64,000 bases of DNA, from the NCBI GenBank assembly GCA_027923505.1, contig BROI01000010.1, positions 558,001 through 622,000 on the forward strand, given 5' to 3'. The DNA comes from Mayamaea pseudoterrestris (lineage: Eukaryota > Bacillariophyta > Bacillariophyceae > Sellaphorales > Sellaphoraceae). The notes under the pieces were generated by a model. The model did not search any database. It saw only the letters and a program-made list of their open reading frames with translations, and was not told where the DNA came from. Position numbers and translations under genes: made by a program. Shown piece after piece: positions 33,030 through 43,660 of this stretch; the stretch's first letter is position 1, and every line of letters starts with the position of its first letter.

Positions 33030-33355
33030 CATGTTAAACGTAAACTATGTGTAACTACCCTGCTTCTCTACCGGTAGTGTAGATATACAGTACTCTTGTA
33101 TATCAAACTGATAACTATCAGGCATTGCAGCTTTATGGAAGTAGTCTGTAGTGCGACCTTCTACCGTAGAATCTGTCTGCAGCCATCACCACGGGCAGAC
33201 GCACGGGAATCTGGAATCTCGAGGAAGACTTTTGGCCACCAAGTAGTAGTGAACTCGCACCTTGCGATCGCAACATCGCAATACAAGCAAGACCTGTTCT
33301 CTCCACCCTCTACGAGTAAGGACTCTCCACACACTACTAGGATTGGCCGTTTGTC
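33030..33355 (+). promoter_or_regulatory. Spacer between AP-4 beta and SPT5
   Basis: 326 bp between two co-oriented genes. It must hold the AP-4 beta terminator and the SPT5 promoter. The only distinctive feature is CTACCGGTAG at 33068-33077. Confidence 0.5.
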
Positions 33356-36300
33356 ATGTCAAAGAAATTTTTTCGTCCGCCGGCTCAGCAATTTGACGAT
33401 GACTCCGATGAAGATTCGGACGACGAGGAGCTTCTCGACGAAGACGATGAGGTTGCACCAGCGCCGTCCCAAGCAACAGGAACAATTAGCGCCAATTTGA
33501 GTGATGGCTCTGAAGATGATGATGATGATGATGATGACGATGAAAAGGAAGTTGAAGAAGCTACAAAGCGCAAATCATCCACTTCGGGAGGACGCGAAAA
33601 GAAGCGACTTAAGGCAAGCAGTTTTTTCGATATCGAAGCCGAAGCAAGTGATGACGATGATGACGACGACCAAGATTACGCTCGTAACAAGGACAAGGAA
33701 GAAATGGACGAGGAAGCCAAGGAGATTATGCGTCAGCAGGATCGTCGCCGCGCCCAGGCTGGCTTGGCTTTCTCGGATCGATCCGTTCAAGATATTTCGC
33801 GCGAAATTGAGCAGCGTCACCGTATGCAGAATAGAACTGTGGATCGGAGTAGATTCATGGAGCGCCCGCAGCAAGAAAGACCTGTTCCGAATGCTACGGC
33901 TTTGAAAGCAAAAACAAGTGCATCGTTGTCTCGACCCGTCGTGGAAGCGGGTGGAGCCGTAGATGGTGGTGGTGGTGGGCCTGAAGTTTACTCGGCGGTT
34001 GCGCAGCAAAGTCTCATGCCGTCGGTCTCGGATCCAAGCCTTTGGATGGTTTCTTGTCTGGGAGGAAAGGAGCAGGAATTAGTGTTTCAAATTATGAACA
34101 AATGTAGTGCATTTGCTCGGCAGGGCCGTCCATTAGGCATAAGCGCGGCGATTACCGGTCAAACTAGAGGCAAGATCTACATTGAAAGCTTTAGTGAGCC
34201 TGCCGTCATGGAGGCCATCCAAGGCGTTCGAGGATTGATGCAGAGTTCCATGCGTCTTGTCCCCATCCAAGACATGACAACTGTTTTGAACGTGACGTCG
34301 ACCAAGAAGCCAGTCAAAAAGAACGAGTGGGTCCGCATGGCGCGAGGCCAATACAAGGGCGACCTGGCTTTGGTCATGGGCGTCAAGGAGTCCGGCTTGA
34401 AATGCATCATCCAGTGCGTGCCTCGGCTGGACTTGACACTCTCGGATTTGACGCCAGAGGAGGCACGAGTCCGCCGCAAGACCGTGCGTCCTCCGCAAAA
34501 GTTTTTTCATGTGCAAGAGATTGCTGCACTTGGGAAGCACAGTCTTCGCCAGCGATTTCCTGGCCTTGACTTGTATTGCGATTATTTTGAAGGCAATTAT
34601 TACAAGGACGGTTACCTTTTGAAGGAAATGGCAGTAGGCACAATGGTAAAGCCGACAACAGACGAAGATCCGCCTACACTTGATGAGTTGCAACGCTTTC
34701 AGAAACGAAAGGCTGAGAACGAAGCCTACGAGGATGGTGTCCAGGAGAACGAAGGCTCGAAAATGGCTGCATCACTTCTTGACGAGCTGTCGGAGCTACA
34801 AGGAACAACTGGGATGGGACGCGGAAATCCCGGTGGAGCTGGGTTGTTGATCGGGGACACGGTCGAAGTAACGGAAGGTGATCTTATTGGCATGCGCGGA
34901 AAATTGGTGAGCATGGATGGTTCCACGGTCAAAATAATACCCACCAATACGAGCGTCGACCTTGGTGGAACGGACGAAGTTGAGTTTCTTGCCAGTCAAG
35001 TGCGAAAGTTTATTTCTGTCGGGGCGCACGTTAAGATTACGGATGGACGCTACGCGAACGAAACTGGTGTCGTTGTCGCCGTTGATCAGTCGGGGGGAGA
35101 GATTGACTTTACAGCGGTTGTTCTCACGGATGTTACCAACAAGGAAATTTCAGTCCGCACCTCGCAACTTCGAGAGTCAGCTGAAGTTGCAAGCGGCCAG
35201 GACAAACTTCAAGGCTATGAGTTGTTCGATTTGGTGGTCCTTAGTGGCGGTGGCTCGGCCAATGAAGTGGGAGTGATTGTTCGTGTCGGACGCGAGGATT
35301 TTACTGTCATTAATAACCATGGTATCGCTCGCGAAGTTCGCCCCGAAGAATTGCGCGGGAAAAGGAACTCTACGTCTATGCGAGCCGTCGCTCTCGATGT
35401 GCAGGGGAATCAGATACGTGTGGGTGATACAGTCAACGTCGTTGAAGGGCCGCACAAGGGCAAGTCTGCCACGATTAAACGAGTCAGTCGCGCGCAGCTT
35501 TTCTTGCATTCGCAGACGCGATCCGAGCATGCTGGTATTTTTGTCGTCCGAAGTAGGAGCTGTATCTTAGCTGGGAATCGTTCTCAAGCTCGAGGAGCAT
35601 CGGCCGACGCTGGAGCGAGTCCATTTGCCACCCCACAGTCACAGTCATTTGGTGGTTCTGGACCCGCCCGCGCCAAGCGAGATGATTTTCTTACCGGGAA
35701 GACTGTAAGAATCCAGTCTGGACAGTGGAAGGGTTACCTTGGCACTGTTGCCGATTCAACGGCCACGCATGTGCAGGTCGAACTTCATTCTCGCTTGAAA
35801 AAGGTTATGGTTGTTCGCGAAAGAGTGGCTGTAGTTGGGGACAAGTTTGGCGCGACGGACATACATGAGGCGGATGCTCAGATTGGCACGATGGCAGCTC
35901 CCAACAACATGGCAACTCCCATGCACGTTCAGATGGGTGGCGCAACGCCGGCTGTCCATGGCTTTGGAGGGGCGACTCCAGCGCACAACACTGAAAATTC
36001 CGAAGATGTCTGGCGTCCTGGTGGAGCGATTGATCAGACTGACGCCGTGAAGGAAGAAGACGACGACGGTTGGGGCTCTACAAGTGACCCGTTTGAGATG
36101 ACAAAGACCGAGGACAGTTGGAGTGGCACCGGCCAAAATCCGACTTGGAGCGTCAAAGAGGAGCTCCCTCCTCCACTTAAACAGGAGCTCAATCCTTACA
36201 CAAACAACATTGTTAAGCGAGAGATAAAGAATGAGATGGAAGACATGGATAACGACGAGACGCCTGCCTGGTTTATGGAGAGGGTCTGTGTCAGTTTGAA

Positions 36301-36577
36301 GAGCGATGAGACGCAAGCAGTGATTAAAGAAATAAACACTGACAAGACGGCATTAATTGAGCTTGACGATAAGTCAATTAAGACGGTTCGTGTTAGTGAT
36401 CTCACATTTGTTTTGCCAAAAGAGCACGATACCGTTCTTGTCATTGGAGGCAATGAAATTGGGTTAGAGGGTTCGCTCGTCTGCGTGGACGGATCGGATG
36501 CGATTTTAAAGGACGCCAACGATGAGTTTAAGATCATTGAGTTTTCGTTGCTCGTCAAGATAACGGGGTTTGATTAA
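33356..36577 (+). CDS. SPT5: Transcription elongation factor SPT5 (DSIF large subunit)
   Basis: 1073 residues, no intron seen. Order: acidic N-terminus (1 to about 160) with long Asp/Glu runs; NGN domain from about residue 225 (DPSLWMVSCLGGKEQELVFQ), which pairs with SPT4; a first KOW near 320; further KOW motifs near 500 (GDTVEVTEGDLIGMRGK), 560, 625, 690 and 785 (GKTVRIQSGQWKGYLG). A short region with TPM/TPA repeats corresponds to the C-terminal repeat region phosphorylated by CDK9-type kinases. A final KOW-like domain closes the protein. SPT5 clamps RNA polymerase II and couples elongation to capping and processing. Same NusG superfamily as the plastid gene at 49621. Confidence 0.96.
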   Translation: MSKKFFRPPAQQFDDDSDEDSDDEELLDEDDEVAPAPSQATGTISANLSDGSEDDDDDDDDDEKEVEEATKRKSSTSGGREKKRLKASSFFDIEAEASDDDDDDDQDYARNKDKEEMDEEAKEIMRQQDRRRAQAGLAFSDRSVQDISREIEQRHRMQNRTVDRSRFMERPQQERPVPNATALKAKTSASLSRPVVEAGGAVDGGGGGPEVYSAVAQQSLMPSVSDPSLWMVSCLGGKEQELVFQIMNKCSAFARQGRPLGISAAITGQTRGKIYIESFSEPAVMEAIQGVRGLMQSSMRLVPIQDMTTVLNVTSTKKPVKKNEWVRMARGQYKGDLALVMGVKESGLKCIIQCVPRLDLTLSDLTPEEARVRRKTVRPPQKFFHVQEIAALGKHSLRQRFPGLDLYCDYFEGNYYKDGYLLKEMAVGTMVKPTTDEDPPTLDELQRFQKRKAENEAYEDGVQENEGSKMAASLLDELSELQGTTGMGRGNPGGAGLLIGDTVEVTEGDLIGMRGKLVSMDGSTVKIIPTNTSVDLGGTDEVEFLASQVRKFISVGAHVKITDGRYANETGVVVAVDQSGGEIDFTAVVLTDVTNKEISVRTSQLRESAEVASGQDKLQGYELFDLVVLSGGGSANEVGVIVRVGREDFTVINNHGIAREVRPEELRGKRNSTSMRAVALDVQGNQIRVGDTVNVVEGPHKGKSATIKRVSRAQLFLHSQTRSEHAGIFVVRSRSCILAGNRSQARGASADAGASPFATPQSQSFGGSGPARAKRDDFLTGKTVRIQSGQWKGYLGTVADSTATHVQVELHSRLKKVMVVRERVAVVGDKFGATDIHEADAQIGTMAAPNNMATPMHVQMGGATPAVHGFGGATPAHNTENSEDVWRPGGAIDQTDAVKEEDDDGWGSTSDPFEMTKTEDSWSGTGQNPTWSVKEELPPPLKQELNPYTNNIVKREIKNEMEDMDNDETPAWFMERVCVSLKSDETQAVIKEINTDKTALIELDDKSIKTVRVSDLTFVLPKEHDTVLVIGGNEIGLEGSLVCVDGSDAILKDANDEFKIIEFSLLVKITGFD

Positions 36578-37140
36578 CCTGATGGAAGTGGAACAGCCTA
36601 ATCGGCTGCTCACTCCCTTGGTTCTCGGCAAAACAATCATGTCTTGAATTGAAAAAATATAACCACAGTTATGTTTATGATATAAATATTACTCGACAGG
36701 ATATACTACCGGTAGGTGTATAATGCAAGTATAGGGACGACAAGGGATATCTAAGGGAGATGTCATCTACCGGTACCTATGTACCGACAAGATGTCAAGG
36801 CAGATTCTGCTGGTTAAGACTGGTGAGAAGTTCTCACCAGTCACACTGCAGCCTACTGAGACATTAGCCAGGCATAGCATCTTGTAGCGCAGCCTAAATA
36901 ATGATTTTGACACCATGCTTGTGTAATATGGGTGTATACATGGCGTGATGTATGTTTTTTTTTGAGTCGCTGATGGTTCGCCGCGGGAAGGTAGCGCGCA
37001 CCGACAAGCCGGGCGAACCTCAGTTGCACGATGGATGACAAAATTTGGCTGCCCGTTGGACGAGTTGCTTATGGTTGTGCTGCTCATACCATTACAGTAC
37101 CACGATCAAACTCCATTACTTCCATTGATAGCTATCCAGA
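36578..37140 (+). promoter_or_regulatory. Spacer with two TACCGGTA palindromes
   Basis: 563 bp between SPT5 and the secreted protein gene. TACCGGTA occurs twice (36707-36714 and 36768-36775), 61 bp apart. No coding sequence is convincing on either strand. Confidence 0.5.
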
Positions 37141-38220
37141 ATGATGAAAGTCAATTTTATTCTGAGCATTTGTGTATCAATCATACCCTGCAGCTTGGGG
37201 CGATCATGGGTGAATCTCGTCGACCCAGCCATTTACCTGGCCAGTGCGATTGATTACGGGCGAGTTGAGAAGTCTTTGGAGCATGATCCTTACGAATTTA
37301 CATCCCAATATGATTTCAATACGCAAGCCCCAACAAGTAAACCGTCCAACGCAGTAGAAGAGGCAGCGGAGAGTCCGACACTAGCGCCTACGCAAACGAC
37401 AGAGTCACCGTCGTTTGCTCCGACAACTCGATACGAAAACGTTATCGGTAACGGTGGATGTCCAGTTGGTAAGCACCTATATGAAATACGCATGGTCGAT
37501 AGCTGGGGCGACGGATGGGATGGAACATTAATGACTATATTGGGAACTCGCGTCTCGCAAGATTCACAATATGCCACGACGAGTGGAACGACTACTAGTT
37601 CATCCGTTTATTCGTCCGTTCAGGTGAAGCAAAAGCAAGCGACAATTGATATTTTCAAAGGACGTCTCAGTAGTGGATCAGAGGGTTATCGATACATATG
37701 CTTGCAAGCTAATGTTTGCTACTCAGTGAATGTTGACGGAGGAACATGGCAATCAGAGATAGTATGGGAACTTCGAAGAGTGGAACTTGGTATTGCTCGC
37801 GAAGACCGGGACGAAGGCTTGGCGACGGCAAAGGGTGGGGCACCAGAAGCATGCCAGTTCTCGATTCCAAATTCTTACGCAGAATTGGCATGCCCGGTAA
37901 ACTGCGGCCTCAAGAAAACGACTTCTCCGACGACGCTTTCCACTTCATCGCCTGCCCCGACGCCTACACCCACTGCCCCGCCTTCCTATTCTCCATCTCA
38001 GTTGCCCGTACCATCCACCTCCCATCCAACATTGTCACCATTGTTGCAACAGGTTGGGAGCGATGCAGACGACGACAATGCGAGCACCAACGTGACAACT
38101 ACCGAGCAAAGAAATGCAAGTTATTATTGGAAAGACAACAGAAACAAAGCATATGAGAACACTAGTGATTCAGATTTTGCAAGCGATAGACCAAGCTTAA
38201 GTCCGTCACAGGATGCCTAA
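37141..38220 (+). CDS. Secreted Ser/Pro-rich protein with DSWGDGW motif
   Basis: 359 residues. A hydrophobic signal peptide (FILSICVSIIPCSLG) starts the protein. Then follow 'SPTLAPTQTTESPSFAPT' type linkers, a central domain with the motif MVDSWGDGWDG near residue 118 and three or more Cys, and a long Ser/Thr/Pro tail. Proteins with this DSWGDGW motif and PS-rich linkers are common in the secretome of diatoms and related algae. I infer a cell-surface or extracellular role. Two adjacent Met codons start the frame; the choice does not change the prediction. No membrane segment follows the signal. Confidence 0.78.
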   Translation: MMKVNFILSICVSIIPCSLGRSWVNLVDPAIYLASAIDYGRVEKSLEHDPYEFTSQYDFNTQAPTSKPSNAVEEAAESPTLAPTQTTESPSFAPTTRYENVIGNGGCPVGKHLYEIRMVDSWGDGWDGTLMTILGTRVSQDSQYATTSGTTTSSSVYSSVQVKQKQATIDIFKGRLSSGSEGYRYICLQANVCYSVNVDGGTWQSEIVWELRRVELGIAREDRDEGLATAKGGAPEACQFSIPNSYAELACPVNCGLKKTTSPTTLSTSSPAPTPTPTAPPSYSPSQLPVPSTSHPTLSPLLQQVGSDADDDNASTNVTTTEQRNASYYWKDNRNKAYENTSDSDFASDRPSLSPSQDA

Positions 38221-38394
38221 TTCATTTCATTGTTTGACTGCGAAGAATTCGCCTAACAAGGTATAAGATTACATGTCGCACATTGATAGCTTAATATGTC
38301 TACAACGGCATTGAGTACAACGACTTGTAAAAGTTTATAACTGTCATTTACATTTGGCTAGCCGAGAAGCGAAGACCACCTGAGAAAACTGCTT

Positions 38395-38817
38395 CTAGTT
38401 GTTGCTGCTGCAAGAGTCTGTGAGACCCTCCACAACTAGAAAAGTTCCATCTTCCGCGCGCTGTACATTGTATACTTTTCGCACGCATTCGCGAGGTATT
38501 CCTCCAAATATATGTGGGCATTGAAGCTTTGGATCTTTCTCTGATTCCACCATTTTTGTTTCGATGCTGTTGACTTTCAATCCGACAACATCAATCTCTA
38601 TACAAACCCACTCCAGTTCCGTAGAACTCTTGTAGAAACAATTTGCCAGTTCCATGAGACGCAAAGGCTCATGAGTAGCGTGCGTAAATTTGTCCGTGTC
38701 GTAGGCCTTGGGGTAGTAAATGGAAGCCTTCGCGTCATAGTCTGATTTCGGGCAGAGATGCCAAACGTGAGACGGCAAATGTGCCGCCTCGGCGGCAATG
38801 GCATGAAACCTTTTCAA
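38395..38817 (-). CDS. DUF952 family protein
   Basis: 140 residues matching the small DUF952 family: VWHLCPKSDYDA near the start, then YDTDKFTHATHEPLRLMELANCFY (the 'G/DFIHCST' region of the family) and CPHIFGGIPRECVRKV near the end. The fold is related to ADP-ribosyl-transferring enzymes in bacteria by distant similarity, but no activity is established for these proteins and I assign none. The length fits a single-domain member. It is divergent from NOG1 with 319 bp between starts. Confidence 0.75.
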   Translation of the reverse strand: MKRFHAIAAEAAHLPSHVWHLCPKSDYDAKASIYYPKAYDTDKFTHATHEPLRLMELANCFYKSSTELEWVCIEIDVVGLKVNSIETKMVESEKDPKLQCPHIFGGIPRECVRKVYNVQRAEDGTFLVVEGLTDSCSSNN

Positions 38818-39136
38818 CTACCTGAGACGACAAATGATAAGGTTATCGCCAACAACGCGTGATGGGTTTAGAGGTGGGAAATCGGAAATGCCTCGTCGTC
38901 GTTGGTGCAATCGAATCGAATGGGGGAGAATCGTAAACATCGGACCGGTACTAAAAGGCAAATGAAAGTCATACCGGTACTTGGCTCATTACTTGTTTCC
39001 ATGCCCTCGCGCCACCCATTATTTTTCAAAGAACTTTCGCTTTTCAATCAATTGCAGTGTTGCATCGACAAGGTCTCCATCGACTGACAACTTGCACAGG
39101 AAACAGTGGTCACAAAGTGTTGTCGATTTATCAATC
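38818..39136. promoter_or_regulatory. Divergent promoter region DUF952 / NOG1
   Basis: 319 bp between divergent start codons. It contains ACCGGTAC at 38944 and a full TACCGGTA at 38972-38979, separated by 28 bp. Confidence 0.5.
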
Positions 39137-41320
39137 ATGCCAGTCTATAACTTTAAAACGCTTAAGCCGGTGCCTACGGCGCCGGAGCTGATCGACATTG
39201 TGTTGATGCGGACCCAGCGCAGAACGCCGACGGTGATTCATCCGGGATACAAGATTCAGCGCATTCGAGCTTTCTAGTAAGTTTTTGTATGCGTCTCTGT
39301 GCAATGGCTATCGCGACGATGCGTTCGCTCACCAATTCTACGAATCCTTAGCATGCGAAAGATCAAGTTTACGCAACAGACGATATCCGAGCGCTTGAGC
39401 CAAATCTTGACAGAGTTTCCTCGCTTGAATGACATTCATCCCTTTTATGCTGATCTTTGCAACACCCTCTATGATCGCGATCATTACAAGCTTGCGCTTG
39501 GTCAAATCAACACAGCTCGCTCACTCGTTGACCAAATTGCTCGCGACATGATTCGCATGGTCAAGTACGGTGACTCGTTGTATCGGTGCAAGTGCCTCAA
39601 GCGGGCCGCTCTTGGAAGAATGTGCACCGTCCTCAAGCGACAAAAGGCCAGTCTCTCCTACCTTGAAGAGGTTCGCAAGCACATGTCGCGCCTTCCCGCG
39701 TTGGATCCCAACACGCGCACTATTTTAATGTGCGGACTCCCCAACGTTGGCAAGAGTAGTTTCATGAACAAGATTACCAGAGGTAATGTTGATGTTCAGC
39801 CTTACGCTTTCACCACAAAGTCACTCTTTGTTGGGCATTGCGACTACAAGTACTTGCGTTGGCAGGTGATTGACACGCCGGGAATTCTTGATCACCCGCT
39901 GGAGGAACGCAATACCATTGAAATGCAGGCCATTATTGCACTTGCACATTTGCAATGCAGCGTCCTATACTTTATCGACGTGTCTGAGCAATGTGGATAC
40001 ACAATTGAGCAGCAATGCTCGCTCTTTCGGAGCATTATGCCCTTGTTTGCTAACAAGCAACTCATCATCGCTATAAACAAGATTGATGTTCAGCCTTGGG
40101 AAATGGTGGAAAGTGACAAGCGCGAAATGATTGAGCGACTCGCGGACGGCTCCAATTGTACAATCATGCAGATGTCCAACATTTCCGAGCAAGGGGTTTC
40201 GGAGATCAAGGCCACGGCTTGCGATAAGTTGCTTGAGTCTCGCGTCGATGCCCGCATTTCAGGGAAGAAGGTTGACACCATTATGAACCGTCTTCAAGTG
40301 TTTACACCGGCATTGCGCGACAGTGTGACGAGAGAGGCATTTATACCAGAGTCAGTGGTGGAAGCTCGCGAGCATGGTTGGGAGAGCAAGACTCGATCCA
40401 GAATTGGATACGCCATGACTAAGGACGACGATGTTGACGATGAGCTAATGACCGCAGCCGACGCAATCAAGACGGCGCGCGACGAGATGTGGGAGAATGG
40501 TGGTCCAGGCGTTTGGGCGCCGGACTATCGCGTGCAGTACGATCTCAAGCACCCCGAATGGCGTTTTGATGCCATTCCAGAGATTATGGATGGCAAAAAC
40601 ATAAGCGACTATATTGATCCTGACATCATGCTCAAATTGGACCAGCTTGAACAAGAGGAGGAGCAACTAGTCGCTGAACTTGATGCCGCTCGCATGGGCG
40701 AAGAACCAGAATCAGATCTTGATTCAGAGGAAGAAGCAGCTGTCTACGCGATTCGATCGCGCAAGGCCAAGATTAAGGACTTGAAACTTGTGAATCAGAC
40801 ACAAAACAAACCTATGATGCCTCTTGCCATTCGAGGACGAACCAAGGATATGCATGACATTGGACGTCTTGAACCAGGTGCGATTAAGAAGAAAATGGAG
40901 AGCCTTGGCGTCGATGCCACTGCCATGATTGAACGCGGTCGCTCCAGAGAAAGACTAGACCGTGGAAGGAAGCGCGAGCGCTCACTGGTCAAGGCTTTGG
41001 AGGATTCAGTTGCCGACAGTATGGACACGGATGATGTTCCAGACGGTGCCAGCAAGGGTACGCTGAAAAAGGTCAAGAAGGCAAGCGCGTCGGAGCGTAA
41101 TCGGTCGGTGAGCCAGGCGAGAAGTCACTCGCGCCCGCGGGAACCTTCGCAGATGGGCTTGAAGGACAAGGAGAGTGCGGAGGTTGCCAAGAAGCTTGAC
41201 CGCCTGGGTCGTAGTGCCTGGAAGGGCAGTTCCGGTGAGGGCGATCAGCGCAAGGCTGTCCATTTGGTAAAGTGGATGAACACGGGTAAGAAGCGCAACG
41301 GCACACACTATTGCAGGTAG
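39137..41320 (+). CDS. NOG1: Nucleolar GTP-binding protein NOG1 (GTPBP4), two exons
   Basis: Join of 39137-39276 and 39352-41320, 702 residues. The intron 39277-39351 (75 nt, GTAAGT..CCTTAG) splits the Tyr codon of [14 protein letters not shown], a junction fixed by the conserved NOG1 sequence. The N-terminal helical bundle ([20 protein letters not shown]) precedes an Obg-like G domain: G1 GLPNVGKS at about 175, G3 DTPG, G4 NKID. The C-terminus is basic with [14 protein letters not shown] type runs. NOG1 binds the pre-60S ribosome near the exit tunnel and is needed for large-subunit maturation. All GTPase motifs look intact. Confidence 0.96.
39277..39351 (+). other. Intron of NOG1
   Basis: 75 nt, GTAAGT..TTAG. 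Removal joins the conserved NOG1 sequence exactly. Confidence 0.9.
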
Positions 41321-41583
41321 AATATGATGATAACTTAGTCGTAACACGTTGCTATTTAAATGTCTGAGTGTTTTACTGTGTACTTTATTTGGTAACGGTC
41401 TGATACCGTTGACAGCCAGGAATGCCGGCATCTAGGGTGAGACCAAGCGTCTCAGTGTCCCTGGCTGTCTGCTGTTGTATATAGTGTAACAAAATTGATT
41501 GTTTCAATGGCTGTTCTGTAGAAGGTGGTCCCTTGTGTGCTTTGTTCAGGGTTAGGGTGCCGTATGATTGCAAAGATCCTCGT

Positions 41584-42579
41584 TCAGTAAGTTTTGCGGC
41601 GCTTATTGGTGAATCCATTGGCTTGCGCAAGTGACGACTTCAATAAATGCTTCTCAGATTCGTCGTTGAGCGCAAATAGGTTGTCATCTGAGATGGACCT
41701 TGCCGCGCAGGAAGAGATAAACTCGCGAGGTGGAGGATCAAATGCTTCACTGCTGATGACGTGAGGAATACCCTTGCCTATGCTTTCATAGCTGAGACTG
41801 TAAAGTCGATGCAGTTGGTTCCTGGCGTCCTGGATTCTACTGGAGTCGGGGTTCATCGGCGTCCCCTTCCGAATGGCTTGAATTGCGCATTTAGAGTCGC
41901 ACTCTTGGTCGGCAATGACAGAGTTCATAAAAGCAGCAAGTGCGACATCAGAAGCCTTGAACCGCGACAGACTTGCATCGCAAATGGCTAGTTCCGAAAG
42001 ATAAACAGCGCTGTCAAACAGTGAGGCGCGTCGCTCCGAAGACGGTAAGTTGGCGATCATCACCTTTAAGAATTCCTGCGGAGCGACAATGCGATTTTCC
42101 CACGTAAGGCTCTTGACAATGTCGCTCCCTGCTTCAATCAGATGTTTTCTTGTAATGCCTCGTCGGCTCATGCGTATAAAGTCGGCAATCTCAACTTGCG
42201 CCGAACCTGCAATTCTCATGGCGAGAAAGATAGCAGCGAGTGACGCCTTTTCGTAGCGCGTCCCATACATGATGGATCCTTTCTTCACGTTCGCAAGGCA
42301 GTATCGATCGAGAATGTTCATGGCAAAGTAGACTATGCTTCGTTCCTCTTGCATGTGGTCGGTAACGTGGAACATCCAAACAGAAACTTTCTCGCGCCAT
42401 GATTCATTCGGTGCGATAGTGCTGTTTGCTAAGGTGGCGAGCGCCGAGTGATCCATTTGCGCCAAACTGACTCGCTCCGCATCCAACATGAAATTGAGGC
42501 TATCTTGAACGTGGCTGCAAGCGGTTGAAGCTGCAAGAAAAGCATCGTCAACGAGGCAGGCTGGAAGTTCCAAGTCCAT
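41584..42579 (-). CDS. Cyclin, diatom-type divergent
   Basis: 331 residues from the ATG at 42579. The open frame continues 34 codons upstream but without an ATG, so either this is the start or a short upstream exon exists. The region KVSVWMFHVTDHMQEERSIVYFAMNILDRYCL is the first helices of a cyclin box (the 'R..W...V' and 'A...LDR' positions). MYGTRYEKASLAAIFLAMRI matches the next helices, and a second helical repeat follows. Diatoms carry a large expanded family of such divergent cyclins, some acting in cell-cycle re-entry after nutrient or silicon supply. Partner kinase and phase cannot be read from the sequence. Confidence 0.82.
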   Translation of the reverse strand: MDLELPACLVDDAFLAASTACSHVQDSLNFMLDAERVSLAQMDHSALATLANSTIAPNESWREKVSVWMFHVTDHMQEERSIVYFAMNILDRYCLANVKKGSIMYGTRYEKASLAAIFLAMRIAGSAQVEIADFIRMSRRGITRKHLIEAGSDIVKSLTWENRIVAPQEFLKVMIANLPSSERRASLFDSAVYLSELAICDASLSRFKASDVALAAFMNSVIADQECDSKCAIQAIRKGTPMNPDSSRIQDARNQLHRLYSLSYESIGKGIPHVISSEAFDPPPREFISSCAARSISDDNLFALNDESEKHLLKSSLAQANGFTNKRRKTY

Positions 42580-43660
42580 GGCGATGCTCAATTTGTCGGT
42601 GGAAATGATTGCGCGCAAATCGTGAAATTCTGAGACGCCGGCGGGAAGAGGTTGAAGCCAGCAATTCAAGCAGGAGGCCAACTACCGCCTGTTTACGCGG
42701 AAAGTGATGAGCGAAAGATCGCATTCAAGAAACGTCAGGCCTCCATGCCACGGTTCTCCACGGTTCAGCAATGTCATTAGCAATTTGCCAACGCAGAGGG
42801 CTTTGATGAGCAAGTATCACTATTGGTGTTGGTCCGAAGGCGCGTGCGTCCGTTTTCTGATGAGCAAGCAAGCGTCATCGTGGCTCCTGGCCAATCACAA
42901 TCCAGATTGCACGTGCCGGCCACAAGTCAAACATTTTTTAGCTACCGTCTGATTGAGATGAACGTAACAGAGCCGGTAGGACATTTTTAAGTTATGTACC
43001 GTCTGATTGAGATGAACGTAACAGAGCCGGTAGGACATTTTTAAGTTATGCCTAATACGCCCATGAGTCATACATCGATTGATTCCTTATGCCCAAGGGA
43101 GGTGATTGGTGCAAAGACTTAAAAACGAAAGGCTAGAGTGGGTCCCGTAGAGCTCATCAAAGTGCACGTAGCCTTGGTAGGATTTGTACAGGGCGGGCCG
43201 GCGTGCACATTCGCCATCGCTGCGAGCAACGAGTTTGGGCGCCACTTTACGCGGGAACTACAAAACCAAACAAGATACTACTACCACAAATCGAAGGTTT
43301 ATGTTATTACGCTCCGTTTGCGCTAATTATATCTTTCATACGACAGCTATAGCTTGAGAAAAGTGGCCCCCCAATCAGCAGTCGACTCGCCGAGACGTTC
43401 TTCGCAATCAGACGGTACCTACAAAATGCTTTTACCTTGCGACATCCCACTTGAAGAAAGCCCAATGCTTGCCTTTCCGATACATATAATGTATCATGGA
43501 CCGATAATGCTACGAGACAGAAGCCGAAAGGACGCACTCACTGTCAGCTAGTGCATTGCCACCCTGTTTGCAGACGAAGGTCGCGCAAATAGAAGTTGCA
43601 ACTCATCGCGATTAGTGTACTTGTGTGTGATATGCTTGCTCTACTGTAAGACGGAATTAT
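42580..43660. other. 1-kb intergenic region with a 54-bp tandem duplication
   Basis: No gene is recognisable; short frames on both strands lack known features. It contains the perfect 54-bp tandem duplication listed next. It should hold the promoter of the cyclin gene and the 3' end of the next gene. Confidence 0.5.
42943..43050. repeat. Perfect 54-bp tandem duplication
   Basis: The unit starting TACCGTCTGATTGAGATGAA occurs at 42943-42996 and again at 42997-43050 with no differences. It ends ACATTTTTAAGTTATG. Identity implies a recent event or active copy-number change. Confidence 0.92.

Noticed and set aside
33385-33582. Minus-strand Ser-rich frame
   Set aside because: It is the complement of the Asp/Glu codon runs in SPT5.
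38902-39087. Small plus-strand frame before NOG1
   Set aside because: Lies in the divergent promoter, lacks known features, and NOG1 starts independently at 39137.
43138-43551. Short frames on both strands between the cyclin and membrane protein genes
   Set aside because: No domain, no repeat and competing frames overlap; not enough to call a gene.
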